Of a stretch of 64,000 nucleotides of DNA, positions 1-9,350 are shown piece after piece. How positions within the stretch are numbered: position 1 is the first letter of the stretch; each line of letters opens with the position of its first letter. The notes under the pieces were generated by a model. The model searched no databases. It saw only the letters and a list, made by a program, of their open reading frames with translations, and was not told where the DNA came from. The DNA lies in the NCBI GenBank assembly GCA_019694465.1, contig JAIBBV010000007.1:19135-83134 (forward strand). Direction: 5' to 3'. Position numbers and translations under genes: made by a program. The DNA is from Oligoflexia bacterium. Lineage in GTDB: Bacteria > Bdellovibrionota_C > UBA2361 > JAFLCA01.

Positions 1-2
1 CA

Positions 3-2372
3 CTAATGGCCCCGTTTGGATATAGCGGCGCGTCCGACTACAAGCTTGATGGACAAAGCGCAGCTGAAAGGGACATCTCGCCGAATGTCTCACCTGAGAC
101 ATCAAATTTAGATTCAGCGCTCGCTGCACTTGATGATGCTACGAATGCTGTACGTCTTATGCTACCAAATGGCTTCTTGAGCACCTATCAAAACAGTAGT
201 GGCGAATCTATAAGCATGAATGACGATAGCCTAAAAGCCGCCGTGGTGTTTGACCGCCGGATTTTCGCGCATGCCGCGAAAAATAAGTATATCTGGTTAA
301 CTGCGCTTAGAGACACAACTACCTACGCCAGCTCAATAGATGGCATCGCAGGAATGCGGTCATATCTGCGCTATATCTGCGCGCGCTGGGGCGCGATTTT
401 ATCAGTACTTCAATTTCTAAATGAGCCACGAGGGACAAATAGGTCCCTAGCGCTAGATTTCGCGCAGTCTGTGCGGGGCTGGTTCGGAGGACTACTATCG
501 ATAGGGTGGACCGATGCCAACACTCCTGTCGACGCAGCTGGCAGCGCAGCGATAATGGACGCTCATCTTTATGTAGATGACCAGGGCATACTTAACCAAG
601 GTGCCAATGGCGATCTTGCTATTAGCAGTATACGCGCCACTCTGCAGTCAACCTACGGATCTCTATATTCCTCAATGATTCCTATCCTGGGCGAAGTTGG
701 ACATTACGCCACAGTCGCCGCGGATCACCAGTACGATCGCTCTCAAGTTAGTAATGATCGGCGCATGTTAGCAGCTACCTTCGAGGGAATTGGTGGGGCC
801 CTATACTGGCCAAGCGCCAAGACTAATTGCGGCACCGGCCCAACTGGACCATACCTGGCAACAGAGATTTTCCGAAAGGAGCACTTTACACTAAACCTAA
901 TCGATCGAGTGATGCGAAAAATTGCACAACCCGATTTGGCCTTACTGTCCGTTACTAGCAATGACACGAGTGTCAGAATTAGAGCACTCTCCTCCCCTCG
1001 CACGCTTGGAATACTGGTGCTAGGTGCAGATCGCTCGACCGCGCATGCCTCAACTCGACTGAACGCATCTATCCCGGCGGCTCTGGACTACAAAGTATAC
1101 GACATCAACACTGGCCAAATACTTGGCTCTGGGCGCAGCAGTGGAACTATCACGCTGCCAAGCTTTCGAGACGGAGTAATAGTAGTGGGCTGGCTTCCTG
1201 GCCAGGAAGTAAACACTAAACCAATTCTTGCGCTTCAAACCTCAGCCAGCTCAAACCCATACCATCGTCCACATTTGGAATGTGGCCCGATGGTTCGCGA
1301 TACATTGAATGGAGATCGGAATACAGTCTTTACCTTAAGCGCTCGCGCTATTGATTTAGAGGGCGATGCTACAAGCTTCTCCTGGTCATTTGATGATGGC
1401 AGCCCCAGTCTGCAAAACGTTGCCCAAATCACGCATCAGTTCCCTCCTGGCGTATGGCACACCAATCTCGCAGCTGGCGGGAGCACTCTTGTTGCACAGG
1501 CCGCAATTCTCGGGGATGTCGCACCGGCGGTGGTTAACACTGACAGAATTCATAATAAATGGACTCCACAGCAAGTACGTCTATGCCCAGGACAGGGCAT
1601 CCCTTACACTATTGGCGTAAACTATACAGAACAGCGAAGTGCTAACGGAACATATGACTATCTCCTGCAAGAAAGCTTCATACAGTCATTCTTGAGCTCC
1701 GTACCGGCTGGAGTCTCACACCTCCAAACAAGCTATGGGCCATCGACTGTGGTAATTATGCCTCGGACTGCACAAGCAAACTCAAGCATGGTGCTTACCA
1801 GTCGCTCAGGCCAGAGAAGTGGCACACTGACTGGCGCTCCAGTAGCAGTTAACGTCGAGGTGGGAGACTGCAACGATTCCCCAGTTCTAGGAGGTGGCCT
1901 TAGCGTCAGCAATTCCTATGACTTCTTTTCATATGAACCAAATGGCGAAACAGTGCGCTTTTTCTTGTTACTTTTTAATGGTGACTGTTCCGCGAGCAAC
2001 CTTACCCAACATTACCTAGCTACAATTGGCCTGGCGGCTAGCGCGACTATGAACCCGAATACAAAAATATATCGTTTTAATATACCTAGCGGTGTTGGAA
2101 ATTATCAGCTATGCGCAGTCCCTTTTGGCGCCGATCCGCATGACAAGATCGGCTTTGGTCCAGCGGTAGATATTTCTGGTTATTCAGCCTTGTCGCTACA
2201 AAAATCAAGCAAGAAAAAGCTAAGTAAACGCGAAAAGCGAACACGCGAACGCAAGCGCAGATCAGCTTGGATACAAAACCTAAAAAGGGTCAGCGGCAAT
2301 CAGCAAATACCGGGAAATAATGCTGGCTTTATATTGCAGGAGCTAGCGTCAGCGCTGCCATTGAACAGATAG
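3..2372 (+). CDS. Secreted clan-A glycoside hydrolase with PKD-like domain, 5'-truncated
   Basis: The reading frame is open to the left edge, so the N-terminus (probably with a signal peptide) is missing; the first in-frame ATG is at 6. Counting from that ATG, there is a LNEP motif with Glu140 (typical acid/base of clan GH-A TIM barrels such as GH5), an AHLY motif near 186 (the H-x-Y of that clan) and GEVG with Glu230 (typical nucleophile). Both catalytic glutamates are therefore present. A PKD-like stretch (WSFDDGS) lies near residue 460, and the region after it is of unknown fold with few cysteines. The C-terminus carries a strongly basic patch (about residues 735-765) of Lys/Arg runs, unusual for an enzyme. 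Substrate cannot be read from sequence. The ABC-2 exporter genes begin 46 bp downstream on the same strand. The family call is inference from motifs. Confidence 0.6.
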   Translation, partial: LMAPFGYSGASDYKLDGQSAAERDISPNVSPETSNLDSALAALDDATNAVRLMLPNGFLSTYQNSSGESISMNDDSLKAAVVFDRRIFAHAAKNKYIWLTALRDTTTYASSIDGIAGMRSYLRYICARWGAILSVLQFLNEPRGTNRSLALDFAQSVRGWFGGLLSIGWTDANTPVDAAGSAAIMDAHLYVDDQGILNQGANGDLAISSIRATLQSTYGSLYSSMIPILGEVGHYATVAADHQYDRSQVSNDRRMLAATFEGIGGALYWPSAKTNCGTGPTGPYLATEIFRKEHFTLNLIDRVMRKIAQPDLALLSVTSNDTSVRIRALSSPRTLGILVLGADRSTAHASTRLNASIPAALDYKVYDINTGQILGSGRSSGTITLPSFRDGVIVVGWLPGQEVNTKPILALQTSASSNPYHRPHLECGPMVRDTLNGDRNTVFTLSARAIDLEGDATSFSWSFDDGSPSLQNVAQITHQFPPGVWHTNLAAGGSTLVAQAAILGDVAPAVVNTDRIHNKWTPQQVRLCPGQGIPYTIGVNYTEQRSANGTYDYLLQESFIQSFLSSVPAGVSHLQTSYGPSTVVIMPRTAQANSSMVLTSRSGQRSGTLTGAPVAVNVEVGDCNDSPVLGGGLSVSNSYDFFSYEPNGETVRFFLLLFNGDCSASNLTQHYLATIGLAASATMNPNTKIYRFNIPSGVGNYQLCAVPFGADPHDKIGFGPAVDISGYSALSLQKSSKKKLSKREKRTRERKRRSAWIQNLKRVSGNQQIPGNNAGFILQELASALPLNR

Positions 2373-2418
2373 GGTCACGACTACCAAGCTTTATCGCCGG
2401 GTGATATCGTAGACGGCA

Positions 2419-3420
2419 ATGAGCCCAATAATCAGTGTCAATAACCTATGCAAACACTTTAACGTAAAGGAGCGTGGGGCGGGCATTTCCTCTGCTCTTT
2501 CAAGCTTCTTCAAGCCGCGCTATCGCGTTGTGCAGGCAGTTGAGAATATCTCATTCGAAGTGCAAGCTGGGGAACGGGTAGCCTTCATCGGGCCCAACGG
2601 AGCCGGCAAATCTACCACCATCAAGATGTTAACTGGTATTCTATTCCCCTCCTCCGGGAGCATGGATGTACTTGGGTATAACCCTAGTGAGCAGCGTAAG
2701 GAACTTGCGCTGCATATCGGTATCGTTTTCGGGCAACGCCCACAGCTGTGGTACCATTTGCCTGCTATTGATACCTTGCGTTTTCTAGCGCGCATTTACG
2801 AACTAAATATTCCGACCTTTACGCAACGACTGCGGGAACTATCGGTTGCCTTGGAGCTAGAGCCACTACTGAACGTTCCAGTGCGTAAGCTTTCACTTGG
2901 TCAACGCATGCGTTGCGAAGTTGCCGCATCACTGCTACATCGACCAAAAGTTATTTTTCTAGATGAGCCGACTATAGGTCTTGATGTCATTGCCAAACAG
3001 CAAATAAGAAGTTTCATACGGGAACTTAACGAGCGCGATCAAACAACGATCTTTCTTACTTCACATGACGCCTCAGACATAGAACTGCTAGCACAGCGCA
3101 CAATCGTGATCGGCGCGGGACGCCTACTGTTTGACGACAGCACTGAAAACTTTGTGCGCACTTACATTCGATCAAAGACCATCGAAATAATTTTGCGCCA
3201 GCCAAGCGCCGAAATCCGTCTCCCGGCAGGGCGTCTAGTAAAGCACGAGCCATTTCGCATCATGGTTGAAGTCGATACTCGAACAGAGTCTATCGAAAGC
3301 TTACTTAGCTATGCGGTGAACCATTTTCAAATTCAGGATATCAATATTTACGATCCGGATATGGAGGAGGTTATTCGCACCATGTATAGCGAAAACCGCC
3401 TGACCGGGAGCATGCGATGA
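2419..3420 (+). CDS. ABC-2 type exporter, ATP-binding subunit (COG4586-like)
   Basis: This is the cytoplasmic ATPase that powers an ABC-2 exporter. A complete nucleotide-binding domain is visible: Walker A GPNGAGKS at residues 58-65, signature LSLGQ at 158-162, Walker B with LDEPT at 181-185, and a switch His in LTSHD. It has an extra 20-30 residues before the core strand and about 100 residues after it, which matches the 330-residue COG4586 type rather than short LolD-like ATPases. The stop overlaps the start of the first permease by four bases (ATGA), and a second permease follows, so the three genes form one transporter operon. The substrate of this family is unknown in most bacteria; a link to the upstream glycoside hydrolase is only positional. 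Confidence 0.88.
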   Translation: MSPIISVNNLCKHFNVKERGAGISSALSSFFKPRYRVVQAVENISFEVQAGERVAFIGPNGAGKSTTIKMLTGILFPSSGSMDVLGYNPSEQRKELALHIGIVFGQRPQLWYHLPAIDTLRFLARIYELNIPTFTQRLRELSVALELEPLLNVPVRKLSLGQRMRCEVAASLLHRPKVIFLDEPTIGLDVIAKQQIRSFIRELNERDQTTIFLTSHDASDIELLAQRTIVIGAGRLLFDDSTENFVRTYIRSKTIEIILRQPSAEIRLPAGRLVKHEPFRIMVEVDTRTESIESLLSYAVNHFQIQDINIYDPDMEEVIRTMYSENRLTGSMR

Positions 3421-4247
3421 TCCCCCTCATGCGTATTTCTTGGCGCCGCGAGATCCTCAAATACTTAGAGGCTGCCCGCATTAGTTTCCGCTCACGAGCG
3501 GCCTATCCAATAACTCTCCTCAGCCGCCTGCTAACAATCGGGTTACGAATCTGGATCTTTTACGCTGTCTACTCAGCCACCTACAGATCTGTGGGTGGCG
3601 ACCAGATTGGTGGGCTTAGTCTAGCGCAACTGCTGTGGGTACTAGCGCTAACCCAAAGCTTCCAGGCCAGCATGCGCCCGCCCTCGATATCGACAATAGT
3701 GGAAGAGGAAATTCGAAGTGGCGAATTTGCCTATACCGTGTGCCGCCCCTTCTCCTACGTCATTTATCACTTAGCTAGTCATATCGGCCGCTCACTGCCG
3801 ACGCTTTTTGTGAATGTGTGCGGGGTTTGCGCGGTATGCCTAGTATTGGTCGGCCCAATATCTGTCAGTACCAGCAGTGTTGGCTTGGGACTACTGTGCC
3901 TGTGCTTAGGCATTATTATAGATTTCCTACTCACATTCAGTATCGGCCTAAGTGCTCTTTGGATCGAAGATACTTTTGGGGCTTTTATTCTTTACCAAAA
4001 AACACAACTTGTGTTGGGCGGTCAAATACTTCCGCTCACTATGTTTCCTGGCCTGATGCGCTCAATTGCCGAGCGCTTGCCATTTGCAGTCTCATTTTAC
4101 AGCGCGGCGCACCTGCTTGTTGATTTTGACTATCCTCTGTTTTGGAGTGTGATAGGCGTACAAGTATTCTGGATTCTTGCTGGCGCGCTCATCGCACAAA
4201 CTTGCTTTAGACGCGGTATGCGAAGCGTTTCAATAAATGGAGGCTAA
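3417..4247 (+). CDS. ABC-2 type exporter permease 1 (COG4587-like)
   Basis: A 276-residue integral membrane protein with about six hydrophobic segments and a basic N-terminus, the usual size for permeases of the uncharacterised COG4586/4587/3694 ABC exporter. It starts inside the stop codon of the ATPase gene (ATGA overlap) and its end overlaps the next permease by 11 bp, which indicates translational coupling and a fixed stoichiometry. It contains a conserved-looking loop (IVEEEIRSGEF...RPFSY), as in this family, where a short cytoplasmic helix contacts the ATPase. The two permeases together would form the heterodimeric channel. No substrate can be deduced. Confidence 0.8.
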   Translation: MIPLMRISWRREILKYLEAARISFRSRAAYPITLLSRLLTIGLRIWIFYAVYSATYRSVGGDQIGGLSLAQLLWVLALTQSFQASMRPPSISTIVEEEIRSGEFAYTVCRPFSYVIYHLASHIGRSLPTLFVNVCGVCAVCLVLVGPISVSTSSVGLGLLCLCLGIIIDFLLTFSIGLSALWIEDTFGAFILYQKTQLVLGGQILPLTMFPGLMRSIAERLPFAVSFYSAAHLLVDFDYPLFWSVIGVQVFWILAGALIAQTCFRRGMRSVSINGG

Positions 4248-5049
4248 AGCAGTGTTGGGCAATTGCATCAATTGTTTGCGCCTATCATTTGAGCTGTTCA
4301 AGCTTTCCTTCCTATCTGAGCTGGAATATCGCTTCAGCTTTTTCGTCAAGGTGCTGGGAATATTCGCCAACGACATTACGTTTTTGCTGATTTGGTACCT
4401 ATACTTCATGCGTTTTCCGGACCTTAATGGCTGGCACTTTAAGGAGACGCTAGTGCTGTTAGGCCTGTCTGCCACCTCCTACGGTTGGGTATTGATGATA
4501 CTGCGTGGATTAACTCAACTCGCGCGCACCATTTGCCGTGGCGAGCTTGACTACTATCTGTCGTTCCCAGTGCATCCGCTAAGCCTACACGCAGTTTCCC
4601 GCACTGATATTGGCTCAATTGGCGACATACTTTATGCACTTATAGTTTTCGGGTTATATCCCGATCGAAGTCTGGCCTTCATTGTTTGGTTTTTGGTATT
4701 GGCTTTTTTCGGTGGATTAGTTTTCGCAGCGTTCTTAATTTTATCGCAGTCAATCGCTTTCTATGTAGCTAACTTTGAAGATGCCGCTGAGCAGCTATGG
4801 TGGTCGATGATTGCTTTCTGTCTCTATCCTCAATCAGTTTTCGACGGTGCTCTGCGCTTGGTGATGCTGACCGTGTTCCCCGCCTTTTTCATGTGCAGTT
4901 TGCCGGTTGCTGCCCTGCTTGAGTTTAGTTGGACCAAGTTGGCACTTGTGGCAAGTTTTGCCAGCTGCTTTTTTGTCCTATCGCTTGGCGTTTTCAATCG
5001 TGGCCTGCGACGCTACGAATCAGGAAATCTAATTAGCGTGTTGCGGTGA
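4237..5049 (+). CDS. ABC-2 type exporter permease 2 (COG3694-like)
   Basis: A 270-residue polytopic membrane protein, the second permease of the exporter. It has about six hydrophobic segments and the loop RTICRGELDYYLSFPV, which matches the GE-DxxL-xxP pattern seen in ABC-2 permeases of this trio. The gene starts 11 bp before the end of permease 1. It is the last gene of the operon; 214 bp without a gene follow. Together with the preceding ATPase and permease it would form an inner-membrane exporter with unknown cargo. Confidence 0.8.
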   Translation: MEAKAVLGNCINCLRLSFELFKLSFLSELEYRFSFFVKVLGIFANDITFLLIWYLYFMRFPDLNGWHFKETLVLLGLSATSYGWVLMILRGLTQLARTICRGELDYYLSFPVHPLSLHAVSRTDIGSIGDILYALIVFGLYPDRSLAFIVWFLVLAFFGGLVFAAFLILSQSIAFYVANFEDAAEQLWWSMIAFCLYPQSVFDGALRLVMLTVFPAFFMCSLPVAALLEFSWTKLALVASFASCFFVLSLGVFNRGLRRYESGNLISVLR

Positions 5050-5160
5050 TTAGATTCCCCTTGCCCCTAGTATGGCATTCAACGATTAGGGTTGACGCAT
5101 CCCGCTAGGATTAAGCCAGAAACTTCATAAAATTCATTGACTACAGGCAGTTAGAATATA

Positions 5161-5179
5161 AATGTAATACATTTACATT
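5161..5179. promoter_or_regulatory. Inverted repeat, possible operator upstream of the lipoprotein gene
   Basis: A perfect 7-bp inverted repeat, AATGTAA and TTACATT, is separated by TACAT and lies 85 bp before the lipoprotein start. A TTGACT hexamer at 5137-5142 could be a -35 element, but no well-spaced -10 is present, so the promoter itself is uncertain. The short spacer fits a dimeric repressor site. Confidence 0.3.
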
Positions 5180-5263
5180 ATAAGTATCAGCGTCCTCAAC
5201 GCAGCGCATAACTGTCCTTGACCGTATAACAATTGTCTTAAGTGGAATCTTTTGGAGGTTTTT

Positions 5264-6001
5264 ATGCTTGCCTATCCTATTCTATGCAGAGGTCGATTCA
5301 TTTTATCGCTTGCTCTTCTGTTTTCTCTCGGCGCCTGCACGACGAAAGAGTGCGGCTCAGTAACCAAGGTGAATGACACCATCTCATTCGACGTTACTAT
5401 CCATGAATTTAATCCAATTAAGGCAGCAGGTAAAATCGCCGGCAATGCAGTCAACATTGACTTTAACGGGTCAAATCAAGGTCTAGCGACTGCAATCGGC
5501 ACAGCCACTATGGAAAAGGATGAGAATGATTATATCAGCGCGGAGACCAAGGCGGAACTTGAGACACAGGCTCAGGAATTTGCCACGAACTGGCTTAACA
5601 ACAACTCCGGGGCTGTATGCAACTCTTGCCCAAACAATGCTCATAAGCCATGCAAGGCACATGCAAATGTAAAAACTGAGTTTGTCTCGGCTAGTATTAT
5701 TAGATACAAGAGCGGCAGTCCCTCAGTGGTGCGGATGAAATATAGGATTGTGGGCAACTTCAAATGCGCACCTTGTCCCACTTGTGGAGCTCAACAAACA
5801 TCAAGTACTATCCAAGATCCTGTGTCAGAGATTGCATGTACAGGCGCAGCTAACAGTGATGCCACCGCAATAGAAGATAGCTCGAACACAAGGGCTACTC
5901 TATCAATGGGCGGGGATGAAGCGATCTACTCATATGATGATGGAGTTGCAATTCATGTCCCGTTGAGTGAATCGACTCTTTTAGACCCTGTTGTTCAGTA
6001 G
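5264..6001 (+). CDS. Putative secreted lipoprotein, unknown function
   Basis: Start chosen at the ATG at 5264 because GGAGG lies at 5254-5258 with five bases of spacing; an in-frame TTG at 5252 would put the ribosome site inside the gene. The N-terminus is a lipoprotein signal: two Arg-containing residues, a hydrophobic stretch and lipobox LGAC, giving a lipidated Cys near residue 25. The mature 220-residue protein has clustered cysteines (CNSCPNN, CAPCPTCG), which suggests disulfides in the periplasm or on the surface. No known domain was recognised. It stands alone between the ABC exporter and a tRNA gene. Confidence 0.7.
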   Translation: MLAYPILCRGRFILSLALLFSLGACTTKECGSVTKVNDTISFDVTIHEFNPIKAAGKIAGNAVNIDFNGSNQGLATAIGTATMEKDENDYISAETKAELETQAQEFATNWLNNNSGAVCNSCPNNAHKPCKAHANVKTEFVSASIIRYKSGSPSVVRMKYRIVGNFKCAPCPTCGAQQTSSTIQDPVSEIACTGAANSDATAIEDSSNTRATLSMGGDEAIYSYDDGVAIHVPLSESTLLDPVVQ

Positions 6002-6286
6002 TAATGGCTAACACAAAGACCGTCATCTATCTACTCACTTGAGATAATAGCTGGCGGTCACACTGTCTTTCACGTATACACCATAAAGTTCATCCCTTCT
6101 TACCTACCGTAATTGAACCCGAGTGCTCATCCTCTCATGCCAATTGGCGCAAACTCACCGGACGTAGAACACACAGCCTCGCTAAAAGTAAGTTTCTCGC
6201 GCTCTATTTCTAGCACGCACATGGCGCCTTAGGCGCTCTGTACATAGGAAGTCGAAGCAGGTAGTATCCCAAAGTCCACAACGTCT

Positions 6287-6359
6287 ACGCTCGTAGCTCA
6301 ATTGGTAGAGCGCCGGATTCCAAATCCGAAGGTTGGGGGTTCGATTCCCTCCGAGCGTG
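6287..6359 (+). tRNA. tRNA-Trp (anticodon CCA)
   Basis: A 73-nt cloverleaf can be drawn. The acceptor stem is ACGCTCG with CGAGCGT, the D-stem is GCTC/GAGC, the anticodon loop TTCCAAA gives CCA, and the T-arm is GGGGG TTCGATT CCCTC. The discriminator is G, as is usual for bacterial tRNA-Trp, and CCA is not encoded. The first anticodon-stem pair is a C-A mismatch. The next gene starts 54 bp downstream. Confidence 0.93.
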
Positions 6360-6413
6360 CAGAGTTCTATTGCACCTTGGGCGGCTCTCATAAATCAACT
6401 ATTGGCGTTCTCT

Positions 6414-7520
6414 ATGTTCACAATCGCTTTATTCGGCTCTGGGAAAATTGGTGAAACTATTTGTGCGCTGCTATGCGGCTCAAAACGCTACAAGGTCAAA
6501 GTTTGTGACTCAGATTTAGCACGCGCACAGGCTGTTGCCCAAAAGTTCCCTGGTGCAGAGGCGCATACCTTAAACTTAGGTGATAGCGCTGCCAGCGTGA
6601 AGTTGCTTAGTGGCTGCAACGCAGTACTTTCCGCACTCCCATTCCACTGCAATGTTCAGGTCGCCGAATACGCTCTCAAGGCGGGCGTGCATTACTTTGA
6701 CCTCACCGAAGACGTTAAGACGACTGACGCGGTATCCAAGCTAGCCAAAGGTGCCAAGGTAGCTTTCATGCCACAATGTGGTTTAGCACCTGGGTTCATC
6801 AGTATAGCCGCTGCTCACCTCTGCCGTGAATTTCAGCAAATAGAGTCAGTTAAAATGCGCGTTGGGGCCCTTCCGGTATTCCCCAGTAACCGCCTGATGT
6901 ACAATTTAACCTGGTCTACAGAAGGTCTAATCAACGAATATTGCAATTGGTGCGAAGCGATTGAGAACGGCGAGCGCAAGTTAGTACCAGCGATGGAAGG
7001 CTACGAACGACTTTCTCTTGATGGCTGCGAGTATGAGGCTTTTAACACCTCCGGCGGTCTCGGCAGTTTATGTGACACCTTAGCCGGCAAGGTACGCTCA
7101 CTTGACTACAAAACGATTCGCTACCCAGGACATTGCGAACTAATTAAATTTCTTCTAGATGATTTGCGATTCACGTCCGATCGAGAATCGCTAAAAAAGA
7201 TTTTTGAACGTAGTCTTCCAACTACTAAGCAGGACAAGTGCATTATATTTGTTGAGGTGCGCGGCCAGAAAGACGGACGCTTCAGTCAACTTACCTATGC
7301 CAGCACAGTTTACAACTGCCTAGTTGCAGAACAGCACTTTGGAGCCATTCAGATTACGACTGCCTCTGGAATTTGCGCCCCATTAGATCTTGTTCTTACC
7401 GGCAAACTTGGCTCCAAGGGTGGAATTGTACAGTGCGAAGATATTACTCTGCCTCAATTCTTGGATAATGAATTTGGCCGACCCTATCGTGATGATAAAG
7501 CGATGAGTGGGCTTTTCTAA
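6414..7520 (+). CDS. Saccharopine dehydrogenase-like NAD(P)-dependent oxidoreductase
   Basis: Start placed at the ATG at 6414 because the protein then begins with the Rossmann strand and GSGKIG nucleotide-binding loop (residues 8-13); an earlier in-frame ATG lies inside the tRNA gene. The 368-residue length and the middle segment (NAVLSALPFHCNVQVAEYAL, then HYFDLTED) match the COG1748 saccharopine dehydrogenase family (Lys9/Lys1-type domain). Members act in lysine metabolism by forming or cleaving saccharopine, but many bacterial homologues act on other amino-acid conjugates such as carboxynorspermidine. No clear ribosome site is visible. The next gene starts 14 bp later and may be co-transcribed. 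Family call is firm; substrate is open. Confidence 0.8.
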   Translation: MFTIALFGSGKIGETICALLCGSKRYKVKVCDSDLARAQAVAQKFPGAEAHTLNLGDSAASVKLLSGCNAVLSALPFHCNVQVAEYALKAGVHYFDLTEDVKTTDAVSKLAKGAKVAFMPQCGLAPGFISIAAAHLCREFQQIESVKMRVGALPVFPSNRLMYNLTWSTEGLINEYCNWCEAIENGERKLVPAMEGYERLSLDGCEYEAFNTSGGLGSLCDTLAGKVRSLDYKTIRYPGHCELIKFLLDDLRFTSDRESLKKIFERSLPTTKQDKCIIFVEVRGQKDGRFSQLTYASTVYNCLVAEQHFGAIQITTASGICAPLDLVLTGKLGSKGGIVQCEDITLPQFLDNEFGRPYRDDKAMSGLF

Positions 7521-7534
7521 ATTATTTACGGACA

Positions 7535-9265
7535 TTGCCTGTGAGGTTGCGCCTTCCTATCGCTCTAATCGTAGGAGTATTAGGGACTGCGCTATTATTC
7601 CACTCTTTATTGGGGCAACCTTTTTCCTCCACTCTGTGGGCAGATAATTATGATGCCAGGCTACTAAGCTGGATTGCAGAATGGGGCTACCAAGTTATTG
7701 TAGTAAGGGGCTCCCCGCTTGATTTCTGGAACGCACCGTCCTTCTATCCGCATACAGGTACACTAGCCTACTCAGATTCACTTCTTTCGCTACAGTTGCT
7801 CTATACCCCCATCAGACTTTTAGGTGCAGCGCCGCTTACGGCCCTGTATCTTTCACTAGCCCTACTTTGTGTCGCTGCCTGCATGCTAAGTGCAAGCGCC
7901 ATGTCACGACTTTGCAAGTTTGGCCCAATCGAAACTGCGCTTGCGCTTTTGGTCCTGCACTTTGGGCTATCGATTGTTGGCTACCTCCCGCACTACCAGC
8001 TATTTGGCTTCCAACTTGCCGCACCTTTCTTTCTTTACACATTCTTGTGGATCCGTGACGCCCAGCCCAAGGACCTATTTGTTGCAGCCCTACTATTTGT
8101 CTTGGCAACCTGCATGGCAGCCTACCTGCTACCGATGTTGGTGACACTAGCGCTTATCTGCCTGCTCCCATTTTTTATACAAAGTTTACGCGCCCGTGGT
8201 ATCGCTGCTCAGCTGCGTCCGCTTGGCTCTGTTTGGGGAGTCCTAATTGTCACGCTTCTGATAACGCTTTATCTAGCACAGGTACGGCACTACCTTAGGC
8301 TTGAGAAAAGCACTATTGCAGTCTCATCTTATAGTGAGGCCTGGCTATACTCGGGCAAACCATGGTCGCTGATCTTGCCGGCCAAAGGTGGTAACTCGCT
8401 ATGGTACACCCCTCCCCCGCATAAAGCCCGCTTCGGCGACGCGGAACGCGCTTACTTTCCAGGATATTTAGTACTGGCTCTGTTTAGTTTCGGGATTATA
8501 CGCGCATCAAAGTCATCCAGCTTCTCTGAATTTTCGCCGCACACCAGCGCCTTCTTACTGTTCCTTTTTGTAAGTGCATTTGTCCTAGCTCTAGGTCCGT
8601 ATGTGCACAGCTTTCGTATGCCATTTTTCTACTTGGGGCATATAGTGCCAGGACTAGAACATGTTCGTGCTCCTGGCAGATTCGGAATCCTTCTTTCGCT
8701 ACCGCTCGCTATTTTCGCAGCCGCCGGTCTGGCGCAACTGCGCTCCAGTCTCAAAGCTTCAGGCAAATCAGCCTGGATCTGCGGCCTAGTCGCACTGCTG
8801 GTGCTGGTGGAGCTAGTACCCTCTTACCGTACTTTCCATTTCGATTCCGACGCCGATGGTGCGTATAAGTCACTTGCAAAGCTTCTTCCAGCTGCAAGTC
8901 CAATTATTGAGCTGCCCATCGCCGGCGGCGATAATCTAAAAAGCATTTCACGCATTACTGAGCAACTGCACGGTACATTGATACACGGTGGACGAGTATT
9001 TGTCGGATATGGTGCCAAGAACTCCCCGGAAGCGGAAGCACTTGCTTACCTAGATCTCAAACTTTTTCGCGGGAAGGCGCGCTTTAGAGACATAATCCAC
9101 TTCGCTGAACAGCATGGGGTATCACATATTATCGTTCGCTTTGCGCGCTATCCGCGTGCGATGCAAGATCGCTGGGAAAAAGCACTCCACAACAAGTCGG
9201 CGATTAATGTGCGTTGGCTGGCTCCCAAAGTGGCATTAGTTATGCTTCCAGGTGCCCACACCTAA
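7535..9265 (+). CDS. Polytopic membrane protein, GT-C glycosyltransferase-like
   Basis: A 576-residue protein with ten or more hydrophobic segments and a C-terminal soluble domain of about 130 residues. The first periplasmic loop has an acidic pair (WADNYDAR) and a later loop W-NAP-FYPH, which resembles the arrangement in GT-C lipid-linked sugar transferases. No precise family was recognised. It starts with TTG at 7535, or with GTG at 7541, and GGA at 7530 is a weak ribosome site. Inferred role: transfer of a sugar from a polyprenyl carrier at the periplasmic face of the inner membrane. It converges with purA. Confidence 0.5.
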   Translation: MPVRLRLPIALIVGVLGTALLFHSLLGQPFSSTLWADNYDARLLSWIAEWGYQVIVVRGSPLDFWNAPSFYPHTGTLAYSDSLLSLQLLYTPIRLLGAAPLTALYLSLALLCVAACMLSASAMSRLCKFGPIETALALLVLHFGLSIVGYLPHYQLFGFQLAAPFFLYTFLWIRDAQPKDLFVAALLFVLATCMAAYLLPMLVTLALICLLPFFIQSLRARGIAAQLRPLGSVWGVLIVTLLITLYLAQVRHYLRLEKSTIAVSSYSEAWLYSGKPWSLILPAKGGNSLWYTPPPHKARFGDAERAYFPGYLVLALFSFGIIRASKSSSFSEFSPHTSAFLLFLFVSAFVLALGPYVHSFRMPFFYLGHIVPGLEHVRAPGRFGILLSLPLAIFAAAGLAQLRSSLKASGKSAWICGLVALLVLVELVPSYRTFHFDSDADGAYKSLAKLLPAASPIIELPIAGGDNLKSISRITEQLHGTLIHGGRVFVGYGAKNSPEAEALAYLDLKLFRGKARFRDIIHFAEQHGVSHIIVRFARYPRAMQDRWEKALHNKSAINVRWLAPKVALVMLPGAHT

Positions 9266-9290
9266 TTAGCCCATACTATTTTTGCTACAG

Positions 9291-9348
9291 CTAGTGTCGC
9301 GAGTCAGGACTAGCTTTGAAAAATAGGTTCGCAGGCTCAGGACACTAG
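9291..9348. repeat. Imperfect inverted repeat between convergent genes
   Basis: CTAGTGTC at 9291-9298 pairs with GACACTAG at 9341-9348, and inside it GAGTC (9301-9305) can pair with GGCTC with one G-U pair. It lies between the convergent GT-C-like gene and purA. No T-run follows on either strand, so it is a structured spacer rather than a clear intrinsic terminator. Confidence 0.4.
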
Positions 9349-9350
9349 GA

